Below are positions 55,979 through 64,000 of a DNA stretch of 64,000 nt, piece by piece; within the stretch, counting starts at the first letter, position 1, and the number at the start of each line of letters is the position of its first letter. The translations under genes were made by a program, and so were the position numbers. Source of the stretch: Chrysophaeum taylorii (lineage: Eukaryota > Sar > Pelagophyceae > Pelagomonadales > Pelagomonadaceae); assembly GCA_029834535.1 (NCBI GenBank), contig JAQMWT010000136.1, positions 105,993-169,992 of the forward strand, in the 5' to 3' direction. The notes under the pieces are model-generated. The model was not told the DNA's origin. It searched no databases and saw nothing but the letters and a program-made list of their open reading frames with translations.

Positions 55979-58520
55979 TCAGAAGGAGCATGACTTTCGA
56001 CGGCGTCGCGTCGCTTCTCTCGCATCCTCGGCGCCCAGGATGATGGGGTCGATGGCGACGGTCACGGCGCAGCCGTGGGAGCGTCCAGCGAGTTCTCGAG
56101 TCGAGAGGAGATCTTCCGAGGACGAGAGGATGTCCTCCTCCTCCTCCCCCCCCTCCTCCTCCTCCCCCTCCTCCTCCTCCTCCTCCTCCTCCTCGTGGTG
56201 TGAGTCGGAACCCGAATCCGAATCGGAACGCGAGTCGCGGCGGGGCTCGACGACGCGGCCGAGCTGGATCTCGGTGTCCTCGACGCGAGGCGGATCGACG
56301 GCAGAAACGGGCGGAGGCGAGAGGACGCCGAGGAGGGCGTTTAAGATGGAGCCCTGGTGGTGGTGGTTCGAGGTCTGCCGTTTCCTGGGCGAGGGCTTTT
56401 GGAGGGAGGATCTCCGTCGGGCGACGTAGGTGGCGCGGGGATCGACGTAGTCGGAGTCGGCGCGCTTGATCGCGAGACTATCGGAAGAGTCGCACCAGCC
56501 GTGGAAGAGGCAAGCGAAGTGGGGGCACTCGAATCCCTGCATGATGACCCGCACGCGGCAGGGCGGCGATCTGGTGGCTGCCGCGTACGCGAAGGCGACG
56601 CGCTTGGCGATGGCGGCGTCTCTCGGTCGCGCGGCCTTGCCGAGCCAGACTAAGACCGAGAAGTGGGCGTCGACGACGATCGCCCGATCTTCGAGCAGTA
56701 AAGCGTGCTGTTCGACTCTAGTGTGCAGGACGGCCTCGATGATGGTGCCGTCGGGGGGGGCGTCGCGCGAGAGGTCGACGCGCGAGCTCGTCCCGCGGAG
56801 AGCCGAAGCGACTTTCTCGGAAACGTCGAAAAACAACGGCGCGCGAGAGACCGAGGCGCGCTGGCCCGGCGGGACCCGGAGGAGCGGGTGGTCGGCGTAG
56901 GGTCGCGGGCCGCCGAGCGCGGCCCAGAAGCTCCTGCGGCGCTCCGAGCCGTCGTCGCCGCACTCGTCGAGGACGCGGACCTTGGTGCGATCGCCGTCGA
57001 TCCCGAACGAGTCCATCACCTTGCAGACGAGGGTCGCGGTGAGGCGTCGCGCGCGGGAATTCGAGCCCGAGCCGACCCACACCCACACCGTCCAGTCGTC
57101 CTGGTCGCGCCGCGCGGCGATGAAGACGTCGGCCGAGCAGAGGCTCGATGCTTTGGGCAAAACTTCGATGGCCGAGGCGAGCGCGTCGCCGCGCACCTGG
57201 AAGAGGCGGGTCGTCCGGCGCGGATCGGCCGAATGGACGACGTAGCCGCCCATTGCTTTGAGTGCGATCTCGAGGAAGAGCCGGGGCTCGCGGCGCTGGC
57301 GGACGCGGAGGTGTTCGATCGGGGCCTGGAGCTCCTCCGCCCAGTCGTCGAGGAGCCACGGCCTCAGATCGAGGAGCCACCTCGACCTGTCCTCGCGAGG
57401 CGCGCGCTCGCCTTCCCAAAAGATCAGGACGAACCGCGCGTCGGGCCGCCGCGTGTTCGCCAGAGCGTCGCGCTGTCCCCGGATGTCTGCCGCGACCGCG
57501 CCGTGCGGCGTCACGACGTCGTCGCGCTCCTCCGCGACGTCGCGGTCGCGGAGGACGCAGCACCTCCGGACGTCGTGGGCGGCGACCGTTTCGACCGTCG
57601 CGCCGTACAGGATGGCGTAGGATTTGCGTCCCTCGAAATTGCCCACGTGCTCCTCCGCGAGCCGCTCGAGTTTAGCACCTTCGACCGACCACGCGACGAC
57701 GTGGTGATCTCCGCCGCTCGAGAGGAGGTCCTCGGACGGGACGAGCCCGCGGCGCTCGCGCGACCGTCTTTCCAACGGGTCGTCGTCGTCGTCGCCCTCC
57801 TCGTCGTCACCCGCGTCGTCGCACAGCGCCTCGCGCCGGCGGCGCCGCGCCGGCGGGATCATCAACGGCAGGACCGAGGCCGACGCGCGCAGCTTGGCGG
57901 GGGCCTCGCCCCCCCAGCTCTGGCGCAACATCGACGCGACGGCCGCGAACACGTCCTTCTGGCGCGCGAGGAGTTTGTCGTCGTCGTTGTTGTTGTTGTT
58001 GTTGTTGTCTGCGGCGGTCTCGTCGCGTCGTCGTCGCCGCCGCGAAAGGGCTTCGCCCCAGGCCGGAGAGGGCCTAGGAAAGAACCGCCGCGTCTCGCTC
58101 CGGAACTTTTTTGAATAGTCCCGGTCGTACGAGTTGTCGACGAGACGCTTCGCGCGCGCGACCTCCGTATCTGTCCAGTCGGCAAAGTTCGACCGAAACG
58201 CCACCGGCTCCGAGCCCTCGAGGTGCTCGTAGATCCGGCACCACGCCGGTCGCCGCGCCACGAGCTCCTCGGCGAGCTGACGCGCCGCGTCTCGACACGC
58301 GCCCCCCGACCTCCGGCCGTGCCAGACGTAAGCGGCGCCGTACGCGTCGAGGACCGCCGTCGACGACGACCGCAACGCCCCGCCCTGGAGCCGGAGCTCG
58401 CGCGCCTGGGTCACCACCAGCTCGCCGCGCCGCCACGCCACCACCAGCAACGTCGGTCGCCGCCGCGACGTCGCGAGGATGCTCCCCGAGTAGTGCGACT
58501 CTCGGACGTTCGGCCGCCCA

Positions 58521-58556
<36 letters not shown>

Positions 58557-59758
58557 TCGGGCTGCCGCCCGTCGGAGGCCAGGAAGCGCCACCACGGGGG
58601 ATCGGGGAGCACGGGCTTGCCGCGGGGGCGGTCGAGGGTGAGGGCCGCCGCCGACACGAGGGAAGCGCACTCGGCGACGGCGTCGTCGAGGAGCTCGTCT
58701 TCGATCGCGCGAGAGACGAGGTCGCGAGCGCGCGAACCGAGGCCCGCTCGCGGGTGGTCGTCGGGGGCCCAGAGCCCCGCGCAACCGCCGTGCAACAGGC
58801 CGCGGCGCTTCGACCGGATGTCGTCGTCCTCGCTCGCGGCCCGCGCAGCCCTCGACGAGATCACGGGCGCGTCGTCGCCGGCGTCCAACCACTCCAAAAG
58901 CTCGGGCGGCTCCTCGCGCTGGTAGGCGACGGTCAGCGGCTCGCACCGCCCGAGGGCCTCGACCCTCTCGCGGCGCAGCACGAGGGCCGCCTCGAGGCCG
59001 GCGGCGCGCTTCTTCACCTGCGACAACACGCCGTACCACACGAAAACCGCCGCGCCGCCAGTGTCGAAGACGCGCACGTCGCGAGCCGACGACAGCCCCA
59101 GCGAGCGCGTCGACGGCTCGAGGTCCGCGAGCCGCGCCGGCGACCCCACGACGTCGAAGAGCCGCTTCGGGAACGACTTGGGGACCAAAAACTCGCGTCG
59201 CTCCGGCACAATCTTTCGGAACCGCCGCGAAGACGAAATACCCGCGAGAGCCCGGAACTCGACCGACTCGTCGCCGTCGACTTCTCGACGGCACGCGACC
59301 TTCGCGCCGCACTCGCGACACACCTTGGCCAGCTCCACCGCCTTGAAGGCCGAGGTCGCGATCGCCCGCTGCGGCGCCGCGCGACCGAGCCAGTGGTACA
59401 CCGCGACCTCCGCGCGCGCGTCCAGCACCAAGAAGCACGCCCGCCCGTCCCCGACGTCCTCGGCCGTCGTCGGACGCAGCTTCGAGTCGAGGCCCTCGAC
59501 GCGCCACGTCAGCACGCGCCCCCGCGACATCGCCTCCTCGGCGCCCCCGAACTCGGACGCCCGCTCGCCCACGGCCGCGCTCGCGATTAAGAATTCCAGC
59601 TGCGCGCTCACGAGCGCGCACGGCGGGGGGTCCACCTCGGCCTCCGCCTCGGACTCGGATTCGGACTCCGACTCCGAGGGAGACAAGTTCGCCCCGCGCT
59701 GCAGCCTCTCTGGAACCTCGAGCTTCTCGACGGCTTCCACGTAAGAACTGTCATCCAT
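55979..59758 (-). CDS. Gelsolin/villin-like actin-binding protein
   Basis: 1,259 aa with repeated gelsolin folds. Typical strands are seen: SRGRVLTWRVEGLDSKL, GRACFLVLDARAEVAVYHWL, APQRAIATSAFKAVELAKV, then VRVFDTGGAAVFVWYGVLSQ, and later SSTAVLDAYGAAYVWHGRRS and EDRAIVVDAHFSVLVWLGKA. At least five or six repeats are spread over the protein, as in villin, supervillin and flightless. Gelsolin domains bind, cap or sever actin filaments under calcium control. Long inserts (Asn/Asp run near residue 590, basic and acidic loops) lie between repeats. The C-terminus ends in a Ser/Glu/Asp-rich tail with a basic end, without a clear villin headpiece. Divergent from the giant secreted protein. Confidence 0.78.
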
Positions 59759-59844
59759 ATCCTCCTATCATAGCTTTTTTTTTAGAAGACTCTCGTATCG
59801 ACGACGACCGTTAGTAGTTCCTTTTTTTTTTTCAAGAAGGGACC

Positions 59845-62800
59845 ATAGGCTTTTTGGTCGTTGTTCTTCTCCTTGCCTGTCCCGTCGAGACCACGCTGAG
59901 GTGGCTCGGCGGGTCGGGCCAATGGCAGATGCCGGCCCTCTGGTTTCCTCCCGGACCCCCATCTTCCAACGACACGGTGCTTGTCGCCGGCACCCCCAAC
60001 GCGACGCTCGACATCAACGCTTCGACGATCGTCGACGTCCTGAGCCTCGCGTCGCCGCAACTCGCGATCGCGAGGGGTGCGACGCTCCTCGTCAAGTCGC
60101 GATTCGACTTCAGAGGCGGCACGCTGAGCGGCGCTGGCGCTTTGGCGCTCGCTCGAGGTGCTACCGGCCTTGTTCCCAACGACGACGACGACAACAACAA
60201 CAACAACAACAATGTTTCCGCCGAACGCCGAATCGTCGGGATAGAGTTGCGCGTCGAGCATGGCGCTGATTTGGTGTTCGAAGGACCCTTGTACCTCGGA
60301 AGAGGCGCAAACCTCTCGGTCGCAGGATCGCTTATTGTTCTTACTTCCGCGCTCTTGCTGCCGTCGGTCGCGGATCTCGGCTTCGACGCGACCGAAAACG
60401 CCGTGCTCAACGATCGCCTCGAGCCCAAATGGTCTCTCCCCGCGCTCGGAGCCGTCGACGACGTCGTCGCCACCGATTCGGTCCACCCATTTCTGCGAGA
60501 CTCAATGTACGACCTCGACCCAGAAAACGCCGTCGCCGCCCGAGACGTCTACGTCCGCGCGGGCTGGCCGCTCGAAGAAGATATAGATGATGATGAAGGG
60601 CACGTTTCTTCGCGTTACGACCTAGAGCGCAGAGGTCTCGACCTCGAAGCCTGCGCGGAGCTTTGCGAAGCACGCGAATGGTGCGCGTCCTTCGACCATC
60701 GCGCCGCGCAACGATGGTGCGCGCTTAGTCGCCTCGACGCGCGAGCCGCGGGCGGCCTCTCGGACAACGCCTACGCCGCCGAGCCAGCGACCCACTACGA
60801 AAAGCGCGCGACGACTGCGGTACGGTGGACCATGACGACCGCCTCGCGACCACTTCGACCCCTCCTCGCCGTGCTTCCGGGTGGCGTCGTCGACGTCCGC
60901 GGGAGCCTTAACGCCAGCGTATTCGTCCAGCTCCGCAGCTCGGGGAGATTCGAGGTCGCGTCGACGGCTGATTTTGTTTCGCTCGCCGGCGGATTGACAG
61001 CTGCCGCGGCGGCCAACGTGACTTCCCCGTTTTTGTTGTTGTTTTTCTCGGGACGTTCTGGCGCGTCTTTCGACTTCGACGACGACGCGATTTTAGACGT
61101 CCCCGGCGGTCTCGGGCTCGAAGATGGCGCCGTCGCGAAGCTACCTGCGCGCGTCTCGTCTCCAGACGCGACCTTCTCGCTCCAAGGCGCCTCGCGGATC
61201 CGTGCTGTTGACGCGGTACTCGACGTCGACATCCGACGGCTCGACCTCGGCGGAGCGTCGTCGATCGACGTCGCAAACCTGACCATTAGAGCCACCACCA
61301 CCATGACGGTCTGCAGCGACTGCACGATCACCGGTGACAACATACATGTCGACATTGGAGGAAACTTTTCGTTGTATGGGTCGATGAGCGTCGACGGCGG
61401 CGGCTCGAGGATACCCAATTTTGGCGACGCGTCCGGCGCCGGGCAATCGGGAGGATCGGGGGGTGGGCACGGAGGTGCCGGTGGTGGCGGGCTGGGCGCC
61501 GGCGGGGCCGCGAGCGCCGGCGTCGCAGGCCACGGGTGCCTCTGGTGGCCGCGGACCCCTGGCGGCGCCGGCGGCCGAATGAGCTCCCGCGAGACGAGCG
61601 GTGGCGCTGGCGGCGGGGTCGTCGCTGTGCACGTGAGAGATCGATTCGTCCTCGACGGCACGCTCTCCGCGAACGGTCTGGATGGCACCGAAGCTACAGG
61701 AGGCGGTGCCGGCGGCTCGGTCATCGTCAACGCGTCGACTTTGGTCGGTGACGGCAGGGCTACGGCGAACGGAGGCGCGGGAGGTTACCCGGGCGGTTGG
61801 CTTGCCGGCGGCGGCGGAGGGGGTGGCCGCGTGCTCGTGATCGCCCACAGTCCAAACAGCTCGATTGAATTTTACGGGTCTCTTGCTGCCGACGCAGGGG
61901 CACAGGAAACCTTCTCAACTGGCGCGTCGACGAGAGGCGGAGGTCTCTCGGGTCCGGGCACGGTGCTCGTCTTTTACGCCAACACTGGAGTTCTCTTCTT
62001 GTCGCTCGTTAGTGGGAGAAAGACGATGACGCTGGCCCACGCACCTGCTCCTTTGAATTCATGTGGTGCATCACACATTCCAGACGCGACGCTCGCCGCG
62101 GCCGCAAACGCGGGCGTCGTCGACGCCATCTGGCTGGCGGGTGGGGCGCGGGCTTCGGTCGTCGACGGCCAAAGCTTGCACGTTCGCGGATACGACTGTG
62201 AATCCCTGTCAAAGCAGCGACTGCTTTGGTCGGGTTGGAGCTCTACGTGCAATCGCATCAACAACTCGGGGGACATTGCGGGCGACGGAACCGCGAGGCT
62301 CGAGGTAATATCTGGGAATCTATCGTTGCCAGAAAATGCCACGATCACGAGGGCAAAAATCCTCTTCGACGTCTCGAATACCAGGCTGCAGCGTGGTGCC
62401 TCGACCTTGACTGTCAGCGGCAGCGGCGGCGCGATTCAACTCGCTGGTTCGGGAAGTTTCTCACACTCGAGCAACAGCGCGTCTTGGAGCTTTCGCAACG
62501 GCTCTTCCCTTGAACAGATCGATCCGGACTCTGACGCCGAGCTCGAGCTCGCATCCCTAGAGGTGGTGATGGCGTCGAGTGTTGCCGTCGCTAAAAATCT
62601 GACGCTGAACACAACGAGGCTGACAGTGTCTGATAAGTCGACTCTCGCGGCATACGCCGCCGCCGCAAGTAGGCATTCACCACGACTTGCGTTTCGGCGC
62701 GGCTTCTCGACGATAAATTCGTCAGCCGTTTCGCGGCTCGTGCTCGTCGTCGAGCCCCGCGCGAACCTCACGGTTGCAGGGTCTGAGTTGGAGCTGAGCT

Positions 62801-64000
62801 TAGGCGCTGTCGTGCACAACATTGGAAATATTGAAATCGTTGGCGTGCCTCGCATTGCCGCCGATGTGCGTGGCATCAACGCCACTCGGGCGGCCCCGCG
62901 GCTCGTCAACGCCGAAAACGCAACACTCGTGTGCTCTGGAGGACGCGAAACGACCATTATTTTGGAGGCACGGCTCGACAATTATGGTAGGTTTGCTGCG
63001 GTTGGTAACATTCACTTGGTGCTGAGTGGTGGCGGTGTTCAGTTCGATACTGGTACAACCATTGTTAAGCCGCTTGCGACGGTGTCGATTGGCGGTGGAG
63101 ACCTCGACACAACGCCCCGTGCGTGCGAAAGCGCCGCAGATTGCGAGTTTCGATTTTCGGCAGCCTCGCACCTGCGAGGTGGAGGTTCCCTCGTATCTCG
63201 TGGGCGAGCCGTAGCGACGCTTCCATCCCTCGTTGAGCCGAAACCACAAGATGGTGTCGCACTCTCGGTCTTTGAAGGGGGGGAAATGAAAACGACTCCA
63301 GGAAGTGCGATTGGTGATATCGCCGTCAGCGGCGGCGACCTCACAGCATATGGAGCAGTCATGCTTGAGAAATTGACAATTGCGGGTGGAACAATGCGCG
63401 TGCGAGACAGTGTTACAATCATGTCGCTCAATTTTACCGGCGGCGAAATCCGCATTGATGGCGAGATGACGGCGCGCGTCGCCGCATGGTCGGTCGGCGA
63501 CGTCTACGGGCCGGGCGCGATGCGCGTTTCTCGACGTCTCAATCTCTACGGTGGTGTCGATCCAGGTCAGTCGGTCGACGATTTGTCATCGTGTCCGAGG
63601 CTCCTCGAGGGTGCCACGGCGACTGTCCTTGGTGTTGTAGCTTGGACGAACGGGGGAAATGTCGTAATCAGCCAAGCCTCCAAGTTAATTCTCGATGACG
63701 GTGCGGTGATGAATATCAGCGGCGATGCGCGATTGATAACAGGGGGCGTTCTCTACAATTTCACGCGAACGCGCGCGACGCACTCTTCATTCGACACGTG
63801 GCCGCCGGCTCTAGAGCTGACCAACGTGACCAGGAGCGCCTGCGCCGCAGCCTGCGTCGATGGAAGCGGCGACATCGCACTTGCCATGGGTCATCGCGTC
63901 GCCGCAAGACTCGTTGTGGCCATGGGATCCCTGGGATGCCGCGGATTTGACTATGAGAGGTACGAGGCGCGATGTGTTCTCCATGTGCAACACGGCGACC
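59845..64000 (+). CDS. Giant secreted Gly-rich protein, 3' end outside the window
   Basis: One frame stays open from 59818 to the window end, over 1,385 residues. A signal peptide begins directly after an ATA codon at 59845 (GFLVVVLLLACPVETTLRW); no ATG occurs before 59929. The codon is in a good start context (gggaccATAggc). Next come beta-rich repeats (STIVDVLSLASPQLAI, GADLVFEGPLYLGRGANLSV), a PAN/apple-like Cys segment near residue 275 (LEACAELCEAREWCASFDHR) and a glycine-rich block (SGGSGGGHGGAGGGGLGAGG, GGAGGGVVAVHVRDRFVLDG, GWLAGGGGGGGRVLVIAH). Many N-glycosylation sites follow. The repetition of G.D..V.GG.. strands suggests a beta-helical surface or cell-coat protein. No stop before 64000. 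Confidence 0.68.
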   Translation, partial: MGFLVVVLLLACPVETTLRWLGGSGQWQMPALWFPPGPPSSNDTVLVAGTPNATLDINASTIVDVLSLASPQLAIARGATLLVKSRFDFRGGTLSGAGALALARGATGLVPNDDDDNNNNNNNVSAERRIVGIELRVEHGADLVFEGPLYLGRGANLSVAGSLIVLTSALLLPSVADLGFDATENAVLNDRLEPKWSLPALGAVDDVVATDSVHPFLRDSMYDLDPENAVAARDVYVRAGWPLEEDIDDDEGHVSSRYDLERRGLDLEACAELCEAREWCASFDHRAAQRWCALSRLDARAAGGLSDNAYAAEPATHYEKRATTAVRWTMTTASRPLRPLLAVLPGGVVDVRGSLNASVFVQLRSSGRFEVASTADFVSLAGGLTAAAAANVTSPFLLLFFSGRSGASFDFDDDAILDVPGGLGLEDGAVAKLPARVSSPDATFSLQGASRIRAVDAVLDVDIRRLDLGGASSIDVANLTIRATTTMTVCSDCTITGDNIHVDIGGNFSLYGSMSVDGGGSRIPNFGDASGAGQSGGSGGGHGGAGGGGLGAGGAASAGVAGHGCLWWPRTPGGAGGRMSSRETSGGAGGGVVAVHVRDRFVLDGTLSANGLDGTEATGGGAGGSVIVNASTLVGDGRATANGGAGGYPGGWLAGGGGGGGRVLVIAHSPNSSIEFYGSLAADAGAQETFSTGASTRGGGLSGPGTVLVFYANTGVLFLSLVSGRKTMTLAHAPAPLNSCGASHIPDATLAAAANAGVVDAIWLAGGARASVVDGQSLHVRGYDCESLSKQRLLWSGWSSTCNRINNSGDIAGDGTARLEVISGNLSLPENATITRAKILFDVSNTRLQRGASTLTVSGSGGAIQLAGSGSFSHSSNSASWSFRNGSSLEQIDPDSDAELELASLEVVMASSVAVAKNLTLNTTRLTVSDKSTLAAYAAAASRHSPRLAFRRGFSTINSSAVSRLVLVVEPRANLTVAGSELELSLGAVVHNIGNIEIVGVPRIAADVRGINATRAAPRLVNAENATLVCSGGRETTIILEARLDNYGRFAAVGNIHLVLSGGGVQFDTGTTIVKPLATVSIGGGDLDTTPRACESAADCEFRFSAASHLRGGGSLVSRGRAVATLPSLVEPKPQDGVALSVFEGGEMKTTPGSAIGDIAVSGGDLTAYGAVMLEKLTIAGGTMRVRDSVTIMSLNFTGGEIRIDGEMTARVAAWSVGDVYGPGAMRVSRRLNLYGGVDPGQSVDDLSSCPRLLEGATATVLGVVAWTNGGNVVISQASKLILDDGAVMNISGDARLITGGVLYNFTRTRATHSSFDTWPPALELTNVTRSACAAACVDGSGDIALAMGHRVAARLVVAMGSLGCRGFDYERYEARCVLHVQHGD

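Noticed and set aside
58074-59621. 515-aa minus and 455-aa plus ORFs over the gelsolin-like gene
   Set aside because: Arg-rich shadow frames; the gelsolin repeats are in the 1,259-aa frame.

Overview
The window looks like nuclear DNA of a small, GC-rich, photosynthetic eukaryote, most likely a stramenopile microalga (a pelagophyte-like alga is my best guess; this is inference). Reasons: densely packed eukaryotic genes on both strands (Mo25, ZW10, APC4, NPRL2, CAF1, SCFD2-like, gelsolin family), very short intergenic gaps, a Rieske oxygenase whose N-terminus ends in a VNA|F signal typical of secondary-plastid targeting, chlorophyllase-like hydrolases, and many aspartate, glutamate and asparagine runs encoded by GAC, GAG and AAC triplets. 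No rRNA, tRNA, CRISPR or bacterial operon signals were seen. Layout: 1-20.7 kb is a compact block of single-exon housekeeping genes (Mo25; a FERM-like/alpha-beta hydrolase fusion; ZW10 and APC4 divergent with 21 bp between start codons; SET methyltransferase; two unknowns; NPRL2; Rieske oxygenase; SSNA1-like coiled coil; K-dependent Na/Ca exchanger; CAF1 deadenylase; a membrane protein). 20.7-25.66 kb is a nearly 5-kb imperfect palindrome, apparently a foldback or head-to-head transposon pair. Its arms carry two independent retroposon insertions, each with its empty site preserved in the opposite arm. 25.7-31.2 kb holds an SCFD2-like Sec1 protein, a small spliced gene, a secreted GH28 enzyme and a PP2C phosphatase. 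31.2-35.5 kb is gene-poor but hides a gene with four introns of 35-48 nt that restore a complete MRH lectin domain. 35.5-43.6 kb carries a 1,619-aa DEP/C2/PH membrane protein, a hAT-derived BED-finger protein and an M50 site-2 protease. 43.6-53.2 kb is an accessory region: a decayed APE-type LINE, a chlorophyllase-like gene with a decayed tandem copy, three tandem ~1-kb units containing PIF1/Helitron helicase remnants, another spliced small membrane protein gene, shikimate dehydrogenase, and retroposon copies with (GTTA)n tails. 53.3-64 kb holds a spliced sulfotransferase-glycosyltransferase fusion, a gelsolin/villin-like protein, and a giant secreted Gly-rich protein that runs off the right edge and has no ATG at its apparent start. 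Main points: (i) introns of 35-51 nt recovered by hand in four genes, invisible to a plain ORF scan; (ii) the palindrome, which works as a natural before/after record of retroposition; (iii) LINE-derived non-autonomous elements sharing their 5' region with the decayed LINE; (iv) unusual domain fusions. All family calls were made by eye, without database searches.
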